Shown here: piece by piece, positions 9,256-16,946 of the stretch | Layout: each line of letters opens with the position of its first letter | Position numbering within the stretch: the stretch's first letter is position 1 | DNA from: JAVBQB01 sp031549265 | Lineage (GTDB): Bacteria > Bacillota > Clostridia > Oscillospirales > JAVBQB01 | Length of the DNA: 64,000 bases | Assembly: GCA_031549265.1 (NCBI GenBank) | Contig: JAVBQB010000001.1 | Coordinates: forward strand, 62,001 to 126,000 | Reading direction: 5' to 3' | Program-made: the position numbers and the translations under genes | Notes under the pieces: generated by a model | What the model was told of the DNA's origin: nothing | Databases searched by the model: none | What the model saw: only the letters and a program-made list of their open reading frames with translations

Positions 9256-10092
9256 TTACGCGGGATTCTCCACCGATGCGTCTTGTACGGCCGGTGCCGG
9301 AGTTGCCGCCGGAGCCGGAGCCGGGGTCGGGGCAGCTTGTACCGGCGCTGCTTGCGCGGGGGCGGCCTGCACAGGTGCGGCTGCCGAATCATCTCCGACC
9401 GATATTTCCTCGCCCTGCCTGCCTTCGGTGATGGCATTGGCCATAACCTGGGAAATGAGCTTGATGGCGCGGATTGCGTCGTCATTGCCGGGGATGATAT
9501 AATCTATCTCATCCGGATCGCAGTTGGTGTCAACGATAGCGACGATGGGTATGCCGAGCTTGCGGGCTTCGGCAATCGAGTTGCGCTCTTTGCGCGGGTC
9601 AACGATAAACAGGGCTCCCGGGAGTTTCTTCATATCCTTGACTCCGCCGAGATACTTTTCAAGGCGGGCAATCTCGCCCTGCAGCTTGATGACTTCCTTT
9701 TTGGGAAGCATGTCAAAAGTGCCGTCCGACTGCATTGTCTTGAGCTGGTTCAAACGGTCGATACGGCGGCGCATTGTTTTGAAGTTGGTGAGCATTCCGC
9801 CCAGCCAGCGTGCGTTGACGTAAAACATGCCCACGCGCTCGGCTTCTTCGCGGATAGAATCCTGAGCCTGCTTCTTTGTGCCTACGAACAAAAGGGATTC
9901 TCCGCTGGCCGCGAGGTCGCGCACAAACATGTAAGCTTCTTCCAGTTTCTTCACTGTCTTCTGCAGGTCGATAATGTAAATACCGTTGCGCTCAGTGAAG
10001 ATGAAGGGCGCCATTTTGGGGTTCCATCTGCGGGTCTGATGTCCGAAATGGACGCCGGCTTCCAGCAGTTGCTTCATAGATACTACTGCCAT
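9256..10092 (-). CDS. rpsB: 30S ribosomal protein S2 with Ala/Pro-rich C-terminal tail
   Basis: Small-subunit protein S2. The start is ATG 10092 behind TTAGGAGGTT; the open frame continues upstream to 10251 but that part has no S2 homology. Conserved S2 text begins MKQLLEAGVHFGHQTRRWNP, followed by ERNGIYIIDLQKT and FVGTKKQAQDSI. The core ends near residue 230. A 48-residue tail of repeated AAP, QAAP and PAP units (231-278) follows and is absent from typical S2. Such tails are known in some Clostridia but have no assigned role here. Confidence 0.97.
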   Translation of the reverse strand: MAVVSMKQLLEAGVHFGHQTRRWNPKMAPFIFTERNGIYIIDLQKTVKKLEEAYMFVRDLAASGESLLFVGTKKQAQDSIREEAERVGMFYVNARWLGGMLTNFKTMRRRIDRLNQLKTMQSDGTFDMLPKKEVIKLQGEIARLEKYLGGVKDMKKLPGALFIVDPRKERNSIAEARKLGIPIVAIVDTNCDPDEIDYIIPGNDDAIRAIKLISQVMANAITEGRQGEEISVGDDSAAAPVQAAPAQAAPVQAAPTPAPAPAATPAPAVQDASVENPA

Positions 10093-10216
10093 TGATAACC
10101 TCCTAAAATTCGGGAGCGTTTTGCCCCCGTGGTTTTTTCCTCCACCCCGGTCAATCCGGCTTCGCACTCGAAAGCACCACGAAACAAGTCGCGGGGTGTG
10201 TGTCATTGATTTACAC
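10093..10216 (-). promoter_or_regulatory. Structured 5' leader of rpsB
   Basis: About 120 nt of untranslated leader between the promoter and the rpsB ATG. It can fold an outer stem CACCCCG/CGGGGTG and a hairpin GGGGGC-AAAAC-GCTCCC just ahead of the Shine-Dalgarno. S2 leaders in several bacteria autoregulate rpsB-tsf; whether this one does is inference. Together with the promoter and the short spacer up to 10409, this accounts for the gene-free stretch 10093-10409. Confidence 0.45.
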
Positions 10217-10222
10217 CAACAC

Positions 10223-10251
10223 ATGATACCATAAATGACATCAAACTGCAA
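10223..10251 (-). promoter_or_regulatory. Sigma-A-type promoter of rpsB-tsf
   Basis: On the minus strand TTGCAG, a 17-nt spacer, then TATCAT. It is the only good match upstream of the rpsB-tsf-pyrH-frr string and predicts a transcript starting near 10216. Confidence 0.7.
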
Positions 10252-10409
10252 GTATTATTTTACAAAGCGGACATCTTCTTTATGCTGACGCCCCAGCATA
10301 TATTTTATTAAATACTTTTCGCGGTTAATCTTGCGTGACCTGACAAAAATCTCAAGAGCCGCAGCACTTTTGACCAAAAACTATATTGCGGGAAAAGCGG
10401 TGATGTACT

Positions 10410-10700
10410 ATGACCTGTTGCAGAATAGTCGATTTGCGCCTGAAAGAAGTGATAAACATACACGACGGATGCCGCCTGGGCTTTGTCAACGATGTGGAAG
10501 TGGACACCTGCTGCGGAAAAGTCGTATCCATAGTTGTGCCCGGACCGTCGAGGTTTTTCGGTCTTTTCGGACGTGAAGAGGACTACGTCATTCCATGGGA
10601 CGACATCAAAAGGATCGGTGAGGATATCATTCTCATTGAATGCTCTTTCCCGGGCAGGCGCATGTATAACCGGCGCGAGCGCAGAGGATGGAATTTTTGA
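10410..10700 (+). CDS. YlmC/YmxH family PRC-barrel protein (sporulation-associated)
   Basis: Small 96-residue protein with a PRC-barrel-like fold: an N-terminal strand ending in IHDGCRLGFVNDVEVD, a Gly/Phe-rich loop (GPSRFFGLFGREEDYVIPWDDI) and a KRIGEDIILIE strand. This pattern is typical of the YlmC/YmxH family of endospore formers, whose function is not well defined. The gene stands alone on the plus strand, divergent from rpsB, and ends in a terminator. No sigma-A promoter was recognised upstream, so sporulation-sigma control is possible but unproven. Confidence 0.8.
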   Translation: MTCCRIVDLRLKEVINIHDGCRLGFVNDVEVDTCCGKVVSIVVPGPSRFFGLFGREEDYVIPWDDIKRIGEDIILIECSFPGRRMYNRRERRGWNF

Positions 10701-10733
10701 GCTGGCTGTGCATTTCAAGTTTAATTAAGAAAG

Positions 10734-10772
10734 AAAATCCGCAAGGGCAAAATGCCTGCATGCGGATTTTTT
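10734..10772 (+). terminator. Intrinsic terminator after the ylmC-like gene
   Basis: Stem AAAATCCGCA with TGCGGATTTT, an inner AGGCA/TGCCT-like pairing, then T-rich sequence. It ends the single-gene plus-strand unit. Confidence 0.75.
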
Positions 10773-10870
10773 ATCTGTCTGTAGAATTTGCCAACTATTT
10801 GGACAAGACCTGGAATCTATCTTTAATAAATTACCTCAAGCGCGTGGTTCTATGCGGTGGCAGATAATCG

Positions 10871-11485
10871 TTACATCGGCTTAATAAACATTTGGGTCCA
10901 ATAGAGCGTTCCGTTAGCGGATTTCGCGGCGCCGACTCCGATATGGGTGGTCTGTTTGCTCAGAATATTTGCCTTGTGGCCTGCCGAATTCATCCACGAC
11001 CGCATGACATCAGCCGGAGTGGCCTGTCCCATCGCGATATTCTCAGCGCCCGCCGAGAACCTGATTCCAAATGACTCCATCATATTAAACGGAGAGCCGT
11101 AGGACGGAGACTGATGTGAAAAGTATTTTCTGTCGATCATATCTTGGGACTTCATTCTCGCGATTCGCGCGACTTCCCAGTTGTACTTGAGCGGAGCGAG
11201 TCCGTATTTTGCCCGCTCAGCGTTGACAAGGCGGCCGACTTCCTGCTCCAGCGTCTGCAAAGGCGCGGCGTCGGGAATCGTTATCCGGTCTCCGACGTTT
11301 ATCATAGCCGCGTTTTTGATTTGCGGGTTGGCTTTCAGCAATTCGGACACGCCGATCTGATACTGGGAGGCAATACGCCATATACTGTCGCCGGATTTTA
11401 CGATATGCGTTTTCGGTGCCGCGCCCGCGAAGACAAAGCTCGCCGCGACAAGACACGCGGCCAGGATACATGCCAGTTTTTTCAT
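10871..11485 (-). CDS. Secreted LysM-CAP domain protein (SafA/YkwD-like)
   Basis: 204 residues: a signal peptide (residues 1 to about 22, basic start then a hydrophobic run ending AGAA), one LysM domain at about 27-70 (HIVKSGDSIWRIASQYQIGVS...VGDRITIP) expected to bind peptidoglycan or chitin-like glycans, and a bacterial CAP/SCP domain at 80-204 with the motifs SHQSPSYGSPFNM, GAENIAMG and WMNSAGHKANIL. In spore formers this architecture occurs in YkwD-like and spore-coat/cortex proteins; the exact role is unknown. It is monocistronic on minus, with a moderate Shine-Dalgarno AGGTAGTG. Confidence 0.85.
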   Translation of the reverse strand: MKKLACILAACLVAASFVFAGAAPKTHIVKSGDSIWRIASQYQIGVSELLKANPQIKNAAMINVGDRITIPDAAPLQTLEQEVGRLVNAERAKYGLAPLKYNWEVARIARMKSQDMIDRKYFSHQSPSYGSPFNMMESFGIRFSAGAENIAMGQATPADVMRSWMNSAGHKANILSKQTTHIGVGAAKSANGTLYWTQMFIKPM

Positions 11486-11676
11486 TTAATCACTACCTAA
11501 TATTTATAGAATGATGTTTTTAGGACTGACGCAATTATGTGATTGAGATTATGTACTATATATGCTTGTCCGAAAAAAAGAAAATATTCGACTTGTTGTT
11601 TGTCACTTTCAGGCATCCGATGCCGTAATATTCCTTCAAAAATAAAGACTTACCCGAAAAAATCCCAAATTGCTCT

Positions 11677-11704
11677 TTGACTATGCTGGTTTATATGGTA
11701 AAAT
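11677..11704 (+). promoter_or_regulatory. Sigma-A-type promoter of the ldh-family/malic enzyme operon
   Basis: TTGACT, a 16-nt spacer, then TAAAAT, about 60 nt before the ATG at 11764. Confidence 0.6.
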
Positions 11705-11763
11705 AGCCTGTATATCATTTGCCTTGATTTGTTCGGTTGGGGCAATATAAAGGGGAAAAAAGC

Positions 11764-12864
11764 ATGAGTTATGATTATGTCGATTGGAAAATAATGAGCG
11801 ACTTTGTCATTGCGGCGTTTGAAGGGTACGGAGTGCCTCCCGAGGACGCGAGGATTTGCGCGGACGTCTTGCTCGAAGCCGATAGAAGAGGTATTGAGTC
11901 CCACGGCGTTAACAGATTCAAGCCCATTTACATCGACCGCATTAAAGAGGGCATTCAAAGCGCCGTGACAAAAATAGATGTTGTGAAGGAAACCTGTACC
12001 ACCGCCGTTCTCGACGGAAACGACGGAATGGGACAGGTCATCGCCAAGCGAGCGATGGGCATGGCGATTGAGAAGGCCAAGCAGTACGGAATGGGTATGG
12101 TGGCTGTCCGCAACTCAACGCACATCGGAATTGTCGGATATTACGTGACGATGGCGACCGGCGCGGGCTGCGTTGGCATCGCCGGTACCAACGCCCGCCC
12201 GTCGATTGCCCCGACTTACGGCATTGAAAATATGCTGGGCACGAACCCGATCACCTTCGGACTGCCGACTGACGAGGATTTTCCGTTCGTGCTCGACTGC
12301 GCTACGTCAATTACCCAGCGCGGCACGGTTGAAATCTATGCCAGAACCGGCGAAAACGCTCCGGAGGGCCAGGTAATCGGAGCCGACGGCAAGGTGCTGA
12401 CCGACTCGGCCTCTATTCTGAAAGCGCTGACCGACGGAACTGCGGCGCTCGCACCTCTCGGCGGAACCGGAACAAATATGGGCGGATATAAGGGATACGG
12501 TTACGCTACCGTCGTAGAGGTGCTGTCCGCCGCGCTGCAATCCGGTAGTTATCTTAAAATGTTGTCCGGTTTCCAGGATGGTAAAAAAGTTAAGCACCAT
12601 CTCGGCCATTTCTTCCTTGCCGTCGACTGTGACGCTTTCATGGGGCTGGACGAATTCAAGAAGACTTCCGGCGAGATCATGCGCGCGCTGCGTGCGTCTA
12701 AGAAAGCTCCGGGGCACGACAGGATTTATACAGCCGGAGAAATCGAATACGAGAAATGGCAGGAGCGCAAGAAAACCGGACTTCCTGTTAACAAGAGCGT
12801 GCAGTCCGAGCTGATTGCCATCAGAGACGAACTGAAAATGGATATCAGATTCCCGTTCGAATAA
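11764..12864 (+). CDS. Ldh family NAD(P)-dependent oxidoreductase (malate/L-lactate dehydrogenase type 2)
   Basis: 366-residue member of the LDH2/MDH2 family, unrelated to classical LDH/MDH. It reduces or oxidises 2-oxo/2-hydroxy acids such as malate, sulfolactate or ureidoglycolate. Family landmarks are ADRRGIESHGVNRF near the N-terminus, DGNDGMGQVIAKRAM, NSTHIGIVGYY and MLGTNPITFGLP. The start is ATG 11764 behind AAAGGGG; an open frame from 11737 is less likely. It is followed after 19 nt by malic enzyme, which makes malate/oxaloacetate chemistry the best guess for its substrate. Confidence 0.87.
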   Translation: MSYDYVDWKIMSDFVIAAFEGYGVPPEDARICADVLLEADRRGIESHGVNRFKPIYIDRIKEGIQSAVTKIDVVKETCTTAVLDGNDGMGQVIAKRAMGMAIEKAKQYGMGMVAVRNSTHIGIVGYYVTMATGAGCVGIAGTNARPSIAPTYGIENMLGTNPITFGLPTDEDFPFVLDCATSITQRGTVEIYARTGENAPEGQVIGADGKVLTDSASILKALTDGTAALAPLGGTGTNMGGYKGYGYATVVEVLSAALQSGSYLKMLSGFQDGKKVKHHLGHFFLAVDCDAFMGLDEFKKTSGEIMRALRASKKAPGHDRIYTAGEIEYEKWQERKKTGLPVNKSVQSELIAIRDELKMDIRFPFE

Positions 12865-12883
12865 AAAAGTCGGAGATAACTAG

Positions 12884-14068
12884 ATGAACTTTAGAGACGA
12901 AGCTATACGCCGTCATGTCGAGTGGGCGGGCAAGCTCGAAATAAAGTCGCGCGTTTCGGTTGATTCAAAGGAGAGCCTGTCAATTGCGTATACTCCGGGA
13001 GTCGCTGAGCCGTGTCTTGAAATACAGAAGGACGCATTAAAATCATTTGAACTGACGCGCAGATGGAATATGGTGGCGGTGGTCACCGACGGAACCGCGG
13101 TTCTGGGCCTTGGTGACATCGGGCCAGAAGCCGGGATGCCGGTCATGGAGGGCAAATGCGTACTGTTCAAGGAATTCGCCGGAGTGGACGCCTTCCCTCT
13201 TTGCATCCGGTCAAAAGACGTGGATACAATAGTTGAGACGATATACCAGATTTCGGGCTCGTTCGGCGGCATCAATCTCGAGGATATTTCTGCGCCGCGC
13301 TGCTTCGAAATTGAGCGGAAGCTCAAGGAACGCTGCGACATCCCGATTTTCCACGATGATCAGCACGGAACAGCCGTTGTCGTTGCGGCAGCGCTCATTA
13401 ACGCTATGAAAGCGACCGGAAGAAGCGTTTCTTCGCAGACCGCGGTCGTTTGCGGCGCGGGCGCCTCCGGAATCGCGACGACCAAATTGCTGCTTGAGCT
13501 GGGCATCGGAGATGTGATCGTCTGTGACCGCAGCGGCACGATTTATGAAGGCCGCGAAAAACTCAACAGCGTGAAAACGGAAATCGCAAGGCTTACAAAC
13601 AAAGAAAAAGTTAAAGCGACAACCGCTGAGTCGGTGCGCGGCCGCGACATATTTATCGGCTTGTCGGGGCCCGGCACCTGTACCTTCGATATGGTGAGGT
13701 CAATGAACAGCAAGCCGGTCGTCTTTGCCATGTCCAACCCGACGCCTGAGATTATGCCGGATGAAGCCGAGCGGGCCGGCGCCAGTATTGTAGGCACAGG
13801 CAGGTCGGACTTCCCTAACCAGATCAATAACGTGCTCGCCTTTCCGGGAATATTCCGCGGGGCGCTGGACGTTCGGGCAACTGACATTAACGATGAAATG
13901 AAGCTAGCTGCCGCATTCGCGATAGCGGGACTTGTCGGTGATTCTGAGCTTTCCGCTGACCGGATTCTGCCCGACGCGTTTGATCCTAGAGTGGGAAAGG
14001 CTGTTTCCGAGGCTGTTAAAGCGGCGGCGAGAAAGTGCGGAATAGCCAGACGGCTGCCACTCGAATAA
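12884..14068 (+). CDS. NAD(P)-dependent malic enzyme (malate dehydrogenase, oxaloacetate-decarboxylating)
   Basis: Oxidative decarboxylation of malate to pyruvate and CO2. The 394-residue short bacterial form has the Tyr-containing YTPGVAEPCLEI motif near residue 38, VTDGTAVLGLGDIGPEAGMPVMEGK, the metal/substrate motif FHDDQHGTA and a Rossmann motif VCGAGASGIATTKLL. It is the second gene of the pair and closes with a strong terminator. Together with the preceding dehydrogenase it could link oxaloacetate, malate and pyruvate pools and exchange reducing equivalents. Confidence 0.95.
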   Translation: MNFRDEAIRRHVEWAGKLEIKSRVSVDSKESLSIAYTPGVAEPCLEIQKDALKSFELTRRWNMVAVVTDGTAVLGLGDIGPEAGMPVMEGKCVLFKEFAGVDAFPLCIRSKDVDTIVETIYQISGSFGGINLEDISAPRCFEIERKLKERCDIPIFHDDQHGTAVVVAAALINAMKATGRSVSSQTAVVCGAGASGIATTKLLLELGIGDVIVCDRSGTIYEGREKLNSVKTEIARLTNKEKVKATTAESVRGRDIFIGLSGPGTCTFDMVRSMNSKPVVFAMSNPTPEIMPDEAERAGASIVGTGRSDFPNQINNVLAFPGIFRGALDVRATDINDEMKLAAAFAIAGLVGDSELSADRILPDAFDPRVGKAVSEAVKAAARKCGIARRLPLE

Positions 14069-14087
14069 TACTCATTGTATAAATGAA

Positions 14088-14127
14088 AAAAGACCGGCGC
14101 TTCCAATTCAGGAAGCGCCGGTCTTTT
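14088..14127. terminator. Bidirectional terminator between malic enzyme and xerD
   Basis: A 17-bp perfect stem including GACCGGCGCTTCC and its complement with a 6-nt loop, A-rich on one side and T-rich on the other. It can end both the plus-strand malic enzyme and the minus-strand xerD transcripts. Confidence 0.88.
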
Positions 14128-14140
14128 ATTTTCAATAAAT

Positions 14141-15025
14141 TCAAGCGCGCGGATGGTACTTGTTATATACTTCTTTAATCTTCTGCTTAACCAGATGAGT
14201 ATAGATCTGGGTAGAAGAGATATCGGCGTGCCCAAGCATTTCCTGGATGGATCTGAGGTCGGCTCCGTTTTCAAGCAAATGCGTTGCGAAGGAATGGCGC
14301 AGGGTATGGGGGGTAATCTGCTTCTTAATCTGGGCTTTCTGCTGGTAGTGTTTGATGATCTTCCAGAATCCCTGGCGAGTCATGCGTTCGCCGTTGACAT
14401 TGACAAACAGAGCCTGCTCGCTGAGGTCGTCAATCATCTTGGAGCGTGCGTTGTTAATATATTCGGTAAGCGCTTTTATCGCTGCCGTATACAGAGGAAT
14501 AATTCTGTCGCGGTGCCCGTTGACGCACTTTACAAATCCGCCGCTCAGACTGACGTCAGCGAGATTCAAAGATATGAGTTCGCTTACGCGAATGCCTGTC
14601 GCGTAAAGCACTTCGAGCATAGCGCGGTCACGGTATCCCTTCAGGTCAGTACATTCGGGCTGTTCCAGCAACAGGTCGACTTCTTTGCCGGTGAGAACCT
14701 GAGGCAGTTTGCGCTCTACCTTTGAGGTCGGCATTCCTTCGATGGGGTTGCTTGGCACGGCGTACACATTGGTTAAGTATGTATAGAAGCACTTGAGAGA
14801 GGCAACCGTACGTGTAACCGTGGACTGCGCCTTTCCCTGGCCGCCGAGCCATTCGAAATAATGTGCGGCAACCTCGGGGGTGACGGAAGTAAGCGAGCCG
14901 ATACCGCGTTTGCTTATGTATGAGCTAAATTGGCTCACATCGCGCAAATAGGATTGCATCGTGTTGCTAGATGATCGCTTTTCGATTTTCAGGTATTCGC
15001 CGAAACCCAGAATGTAGTCGTCCAT
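14141..15025 (-). CDS. xerD: Tyrosine site-specific recombinase, XerD-like, with atypical active site
   Basis: 294-residue Xer recombinase, presumed to resolve chromosome dimers at dif. It has an N-terminal SAM-like core-binding domain (1-105) and a catalytic domain (110-294) with R146 (GIRVSELI), H240 and R243 (HTLRHSFATHLL), H266 (LGHADISSTQIYTH) and Tyr275. The hairpin that normally reads GKG-x-K-x-R, with its catalytic Lys, here reads VNGHRDR, putting Asn169 at the Lys position and shortening the hairpin by one residue; K166 lies nearby. The start at 15025 is preferred for its spacing from GAGG. It lies next to spoIIM, the usual clostridial neighbour. Confidence 0.9.
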   Translation of the reverse strand: MDDYILGFGEYLKIEKRSSSNTMQSYLRDVSQFSSYISKRGIGSLTSVTPEVAAHYFEWLGGQGKAQSTVTRTVASLKCFYTYLTNVYAVPSNPIEGMPTSKVERKLPQVLTGKEVDLLLEQPECTDLKGYRDRAMLEVLYATGIRVSELISLNLADVSLSGGFVKCVNGHRDRIIPLYTAAIKALTEYINNARSKMIDDLSEQALFVNVNGERMTRQGFWKIIKHYQQKAQIKKQITPHTLRHSFATHLLENGADLRSIQEMLGHADISSTQIYTHLVKQKIKEVYNKYHPRA

Positions 15026-15041
15026 TATCATATTCCTCGCT

Positions 15042-15662
15042 TTACGAAATTGTGCCTGCAACGGTGGAAATCAGCAGCGGGGTGAGAAAGGCTTCAATCA
15101 GCGCAGAAACTGCCAGCGCGGCAAAACAAACGCCGATCCTCGCCGCTACGGATGAAGTCAGTAGTGTCGAGGCTTTTTTGTTGCCAAGACCTGACGACAT
15201 AATCGATGCAGACATTGAAAAAGCTTGTGAAGCCAGTATTAACAGGCAGGGCAAAGCGATAAGCGACTGAGCTCCGAGCGCGGAGAGAGCGAGCGCAAAT
15301 CCATTGCCGCCAAATACTTTAATAAATGAAGTGATCGCGAAAGAGAGGAAAAAACCGCGGACAGCGACTATGACAGGAACAATAACAACTCCAAGGGCGG
15401 AGAACCCGAAAATTACAATGAGAGCATGATACTTAAAGGCGTTGAAAAAAGCGTAACCTATTAACGATCCTGTGTCGGTTTTGGCGGAAGAGAGCGCGAC
15501 GTAACCATCCAGATACTCGCCGATGCCGGAGTTTGAGCCAAGGTTGGAACAAACAACGGTGCCAGCCACTACGCCGCACAAAAACAAGGCGGAGAGTATT
15601 GCGGCGCTGGATAAAAAAGATCCGTCCGGCCTGTCCCAGAACCGGTTAAGCAATTTCCTCAT
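15042..15662 (-). CDS. spoIIM: Stage II sporulation protein M
   Basis: Membrane component of the SpoIIDMP machine that drives engulfment. The 206-residue protein has a cytosolic N-terminus, a first helix around 18-38 (LSSAAILSALFLCGVVAGTV) and about four further hydrophobic segments, with the SpoIIM-type GYAFFNAFKYHALIVIFGFS stretch. The start has GGGGGATGATCG. It is followed after 16 nt by xerD. The partner SpoIID-type protein is encoded at 22069; no spoIIP is seen in the window. Confidence 0.9.
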   Translation of the reverse strand: MRKLLNRFWDRPDGSFLSSAAILSALFLCGVVAGTVVCSNLGSNSGIGEYLDGYVALSSAKTDTGSLIGYAFFNAFKYHALIVIFGFSALGVVIVPVIVAVRGFFLSFAITSFIKVFGGNGFALALSALGAQSLIALPCLLILASQAFSMSASIMSSGLGNKKASTLLTSSVAARIGVCFAALAVSALIEAFLTPLLISTVAGTIS

Positions 15663-15808
15663 TCGATCATCCCCCTATAAATATATATTGGGGATGACCA
15701 CGCATTAGACCTCGCAACGGGACATGATTAGCCGAATAAGTATTTATGCACAACGTGAATGGTGTCGCAAAAGGTGAATATCCAATGCATAAATAACTAT
15801 CCGTTTAG

Positions 15809-16621
15809 TCACGGAGTCTTTTTGCCGAGCTCGTCGGCCCGCTCAAGACATCTCTCGAGCGCCAGGGTTAGAATATCGTCAAAATTTGAATCATCAAGCG
15901 ATTTGAGCGCGGCTTCGGTGGTGCCGCCCGGGGACGCGACTTCGGAGATTAAAGAATCCGGAGAACTTTGCGAGCTCAGCATAGTTATCGCCGCGCCCTG
16001 CATAGACTTTGCGGCAAGACGGAGGGCGAGCGCGCGGTCAATCCCCTTTTTCTCGGCATAACCGGCAATAACGTCGGCTATACGGTAGAAATACGCTGGG
16101 GAAGAACCGCTTACCGCAGTCGCGGCATTGATAAGGGACTCGTCCAGCACGGCGGTTTCGCCAACGGTTGAAAACAAATTGACGACTTTTTCAAAAAGCG
16201 GCTCGGGAACACCGTCGTTTTGGGCTATTAGAGTCGCGCCGCAGGCAAACTGGAGTGGCGCGTTGGGCATAACGCGAACAACAAAGGAATCTTCGGCTAT
16301 CTTTGATTTGATGTAATCCGAGGTGATTCCGGCGGCAATGGAAACGAAACACCGTCCGGAGGAATAAGTTGATATCTGATCCAGCACTGCTCCGAATATC
16401 TGGGGCTTGACCGCAAGAAGGACGATGTCACACGCGGCAACCAGTGCTTCGGGCGACGGGCTGACATTCAGTCCGTCGGTCTTGAAACGTTCGGTTTTCT
16501 GTTCGGAAACATCGAAAACAAACATTTCGGACGGCTCAAACAAGCTATTGTCGATGCAAGCCCTGAGAATCGCGCCGCCCATATTACCGGCGCCGATAAT
16601 GCCAAAACGCAATCCGTCCAC
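15809..16621 (-). CDS. proC: Pyrroline-5-carboxylate reductase
   Basis: Last step of proline synthesis, reducing P5C with NAD(P)H. The 270-residue protein has the Rossmann motif GIIGAGNMGGAIL (residues 6-18) and the C-terminal family signature around AVSGSSPAYFYRI. The start is a GTG at 16621 with GGAGG seven nt upstream; the promoter at 16692-16720 rules out the longer open frame. It stands alone between spoIIM and the SCIFF maturase. Confidence 0.95.
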   Translation of the reverse strand: MDGLRFGIIGAGNMGGAILRACIDNSLFEPSEMFVFDVSEQKTERFKTDGLNVSPSPEALVAACDIVLLAVKPQIFGAVLDQISTYSSGRCFVSIAAGITSDYIKSKIAEDSFVVRVMPNAPLQFACGATLIAQNDGVPEPLFEKVVNLFSTVGETAVLDESLINAATAVSGSSPAYFYRIADVIAGYAEKKGIDRALALRLAAKSMQGAAITMLSSQSSPDSLISEVASPGGTTEAALKSLDDSNFDDILTLALERCLERADELGKKTP

Positions 16622-16691
16622 CCGACATCCTCCGGCAGTATGTAAAGATATCATAAGAGCCGACCGGGTTTTCGGCCTCGTTGATATACAT

Positions 16692-16720
16692 ACTATAATG
16701 CAAAAGCGGATATTATGCAA
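16692..16720 (-). promoter_or_regulatory. Sigma-A-type promoter of proC
   Basis: TTGCAT, a 17-nt spacer and TATAGT on the minus strand. The predicted transcript starts near 16685, inside the longer upstream frame, which supports the GTG start at 16621. With the terminator at 16841-16873 it accounts for the gene-free stretch 16622-16946. Confidence 0.75.
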
Positions 16721-16840
16721 GTGATTATGACAACTTTAATAAGTTTGTGAATTATCACCAATTATTATGTCAACTGAATTATGTAAACTAGCTAAACCGA
16801 TCCCTGGGGTTGCAAAAATTATTACCGTATATTGTGCACA

Positions 16841-16873
16841 AAAACAAACCCGGACCTACGTGTAGGCCCGGGT
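16841..16873 (-). terminator. Intrinsic terminator after scfB
   Basis: A stem CCCGGGCCTAC/GTAGGTCCGGG with one G-T type pair and a tiny loop, followed on the minus strand by TTTGTTTTTG. Confidence 0.85.
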
Positions 16874-16946
16874 GCGTATTCCTTTGTATTAATGGAAAAT
16901 ATGTTGGGTTACTAACATTATTGATATTTGTTTACTAAAAAGGTTA

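Noticed and set aside
11540..11595. GAATA...CATATATA as a forespore sigma-G promoter for the LysM-CAP gene
   Set aside because: The spacer is 20 nt, longer than the 17-18 expected for sigma-F/G, so the match is not convincing.
10871..16621. Genomic island or prophage because of the xer recombinase
   Set aside because: The gene is next to spoIIM in its usual chromosomal setting; no attachment repeats, tRNA or phage genes are visible.
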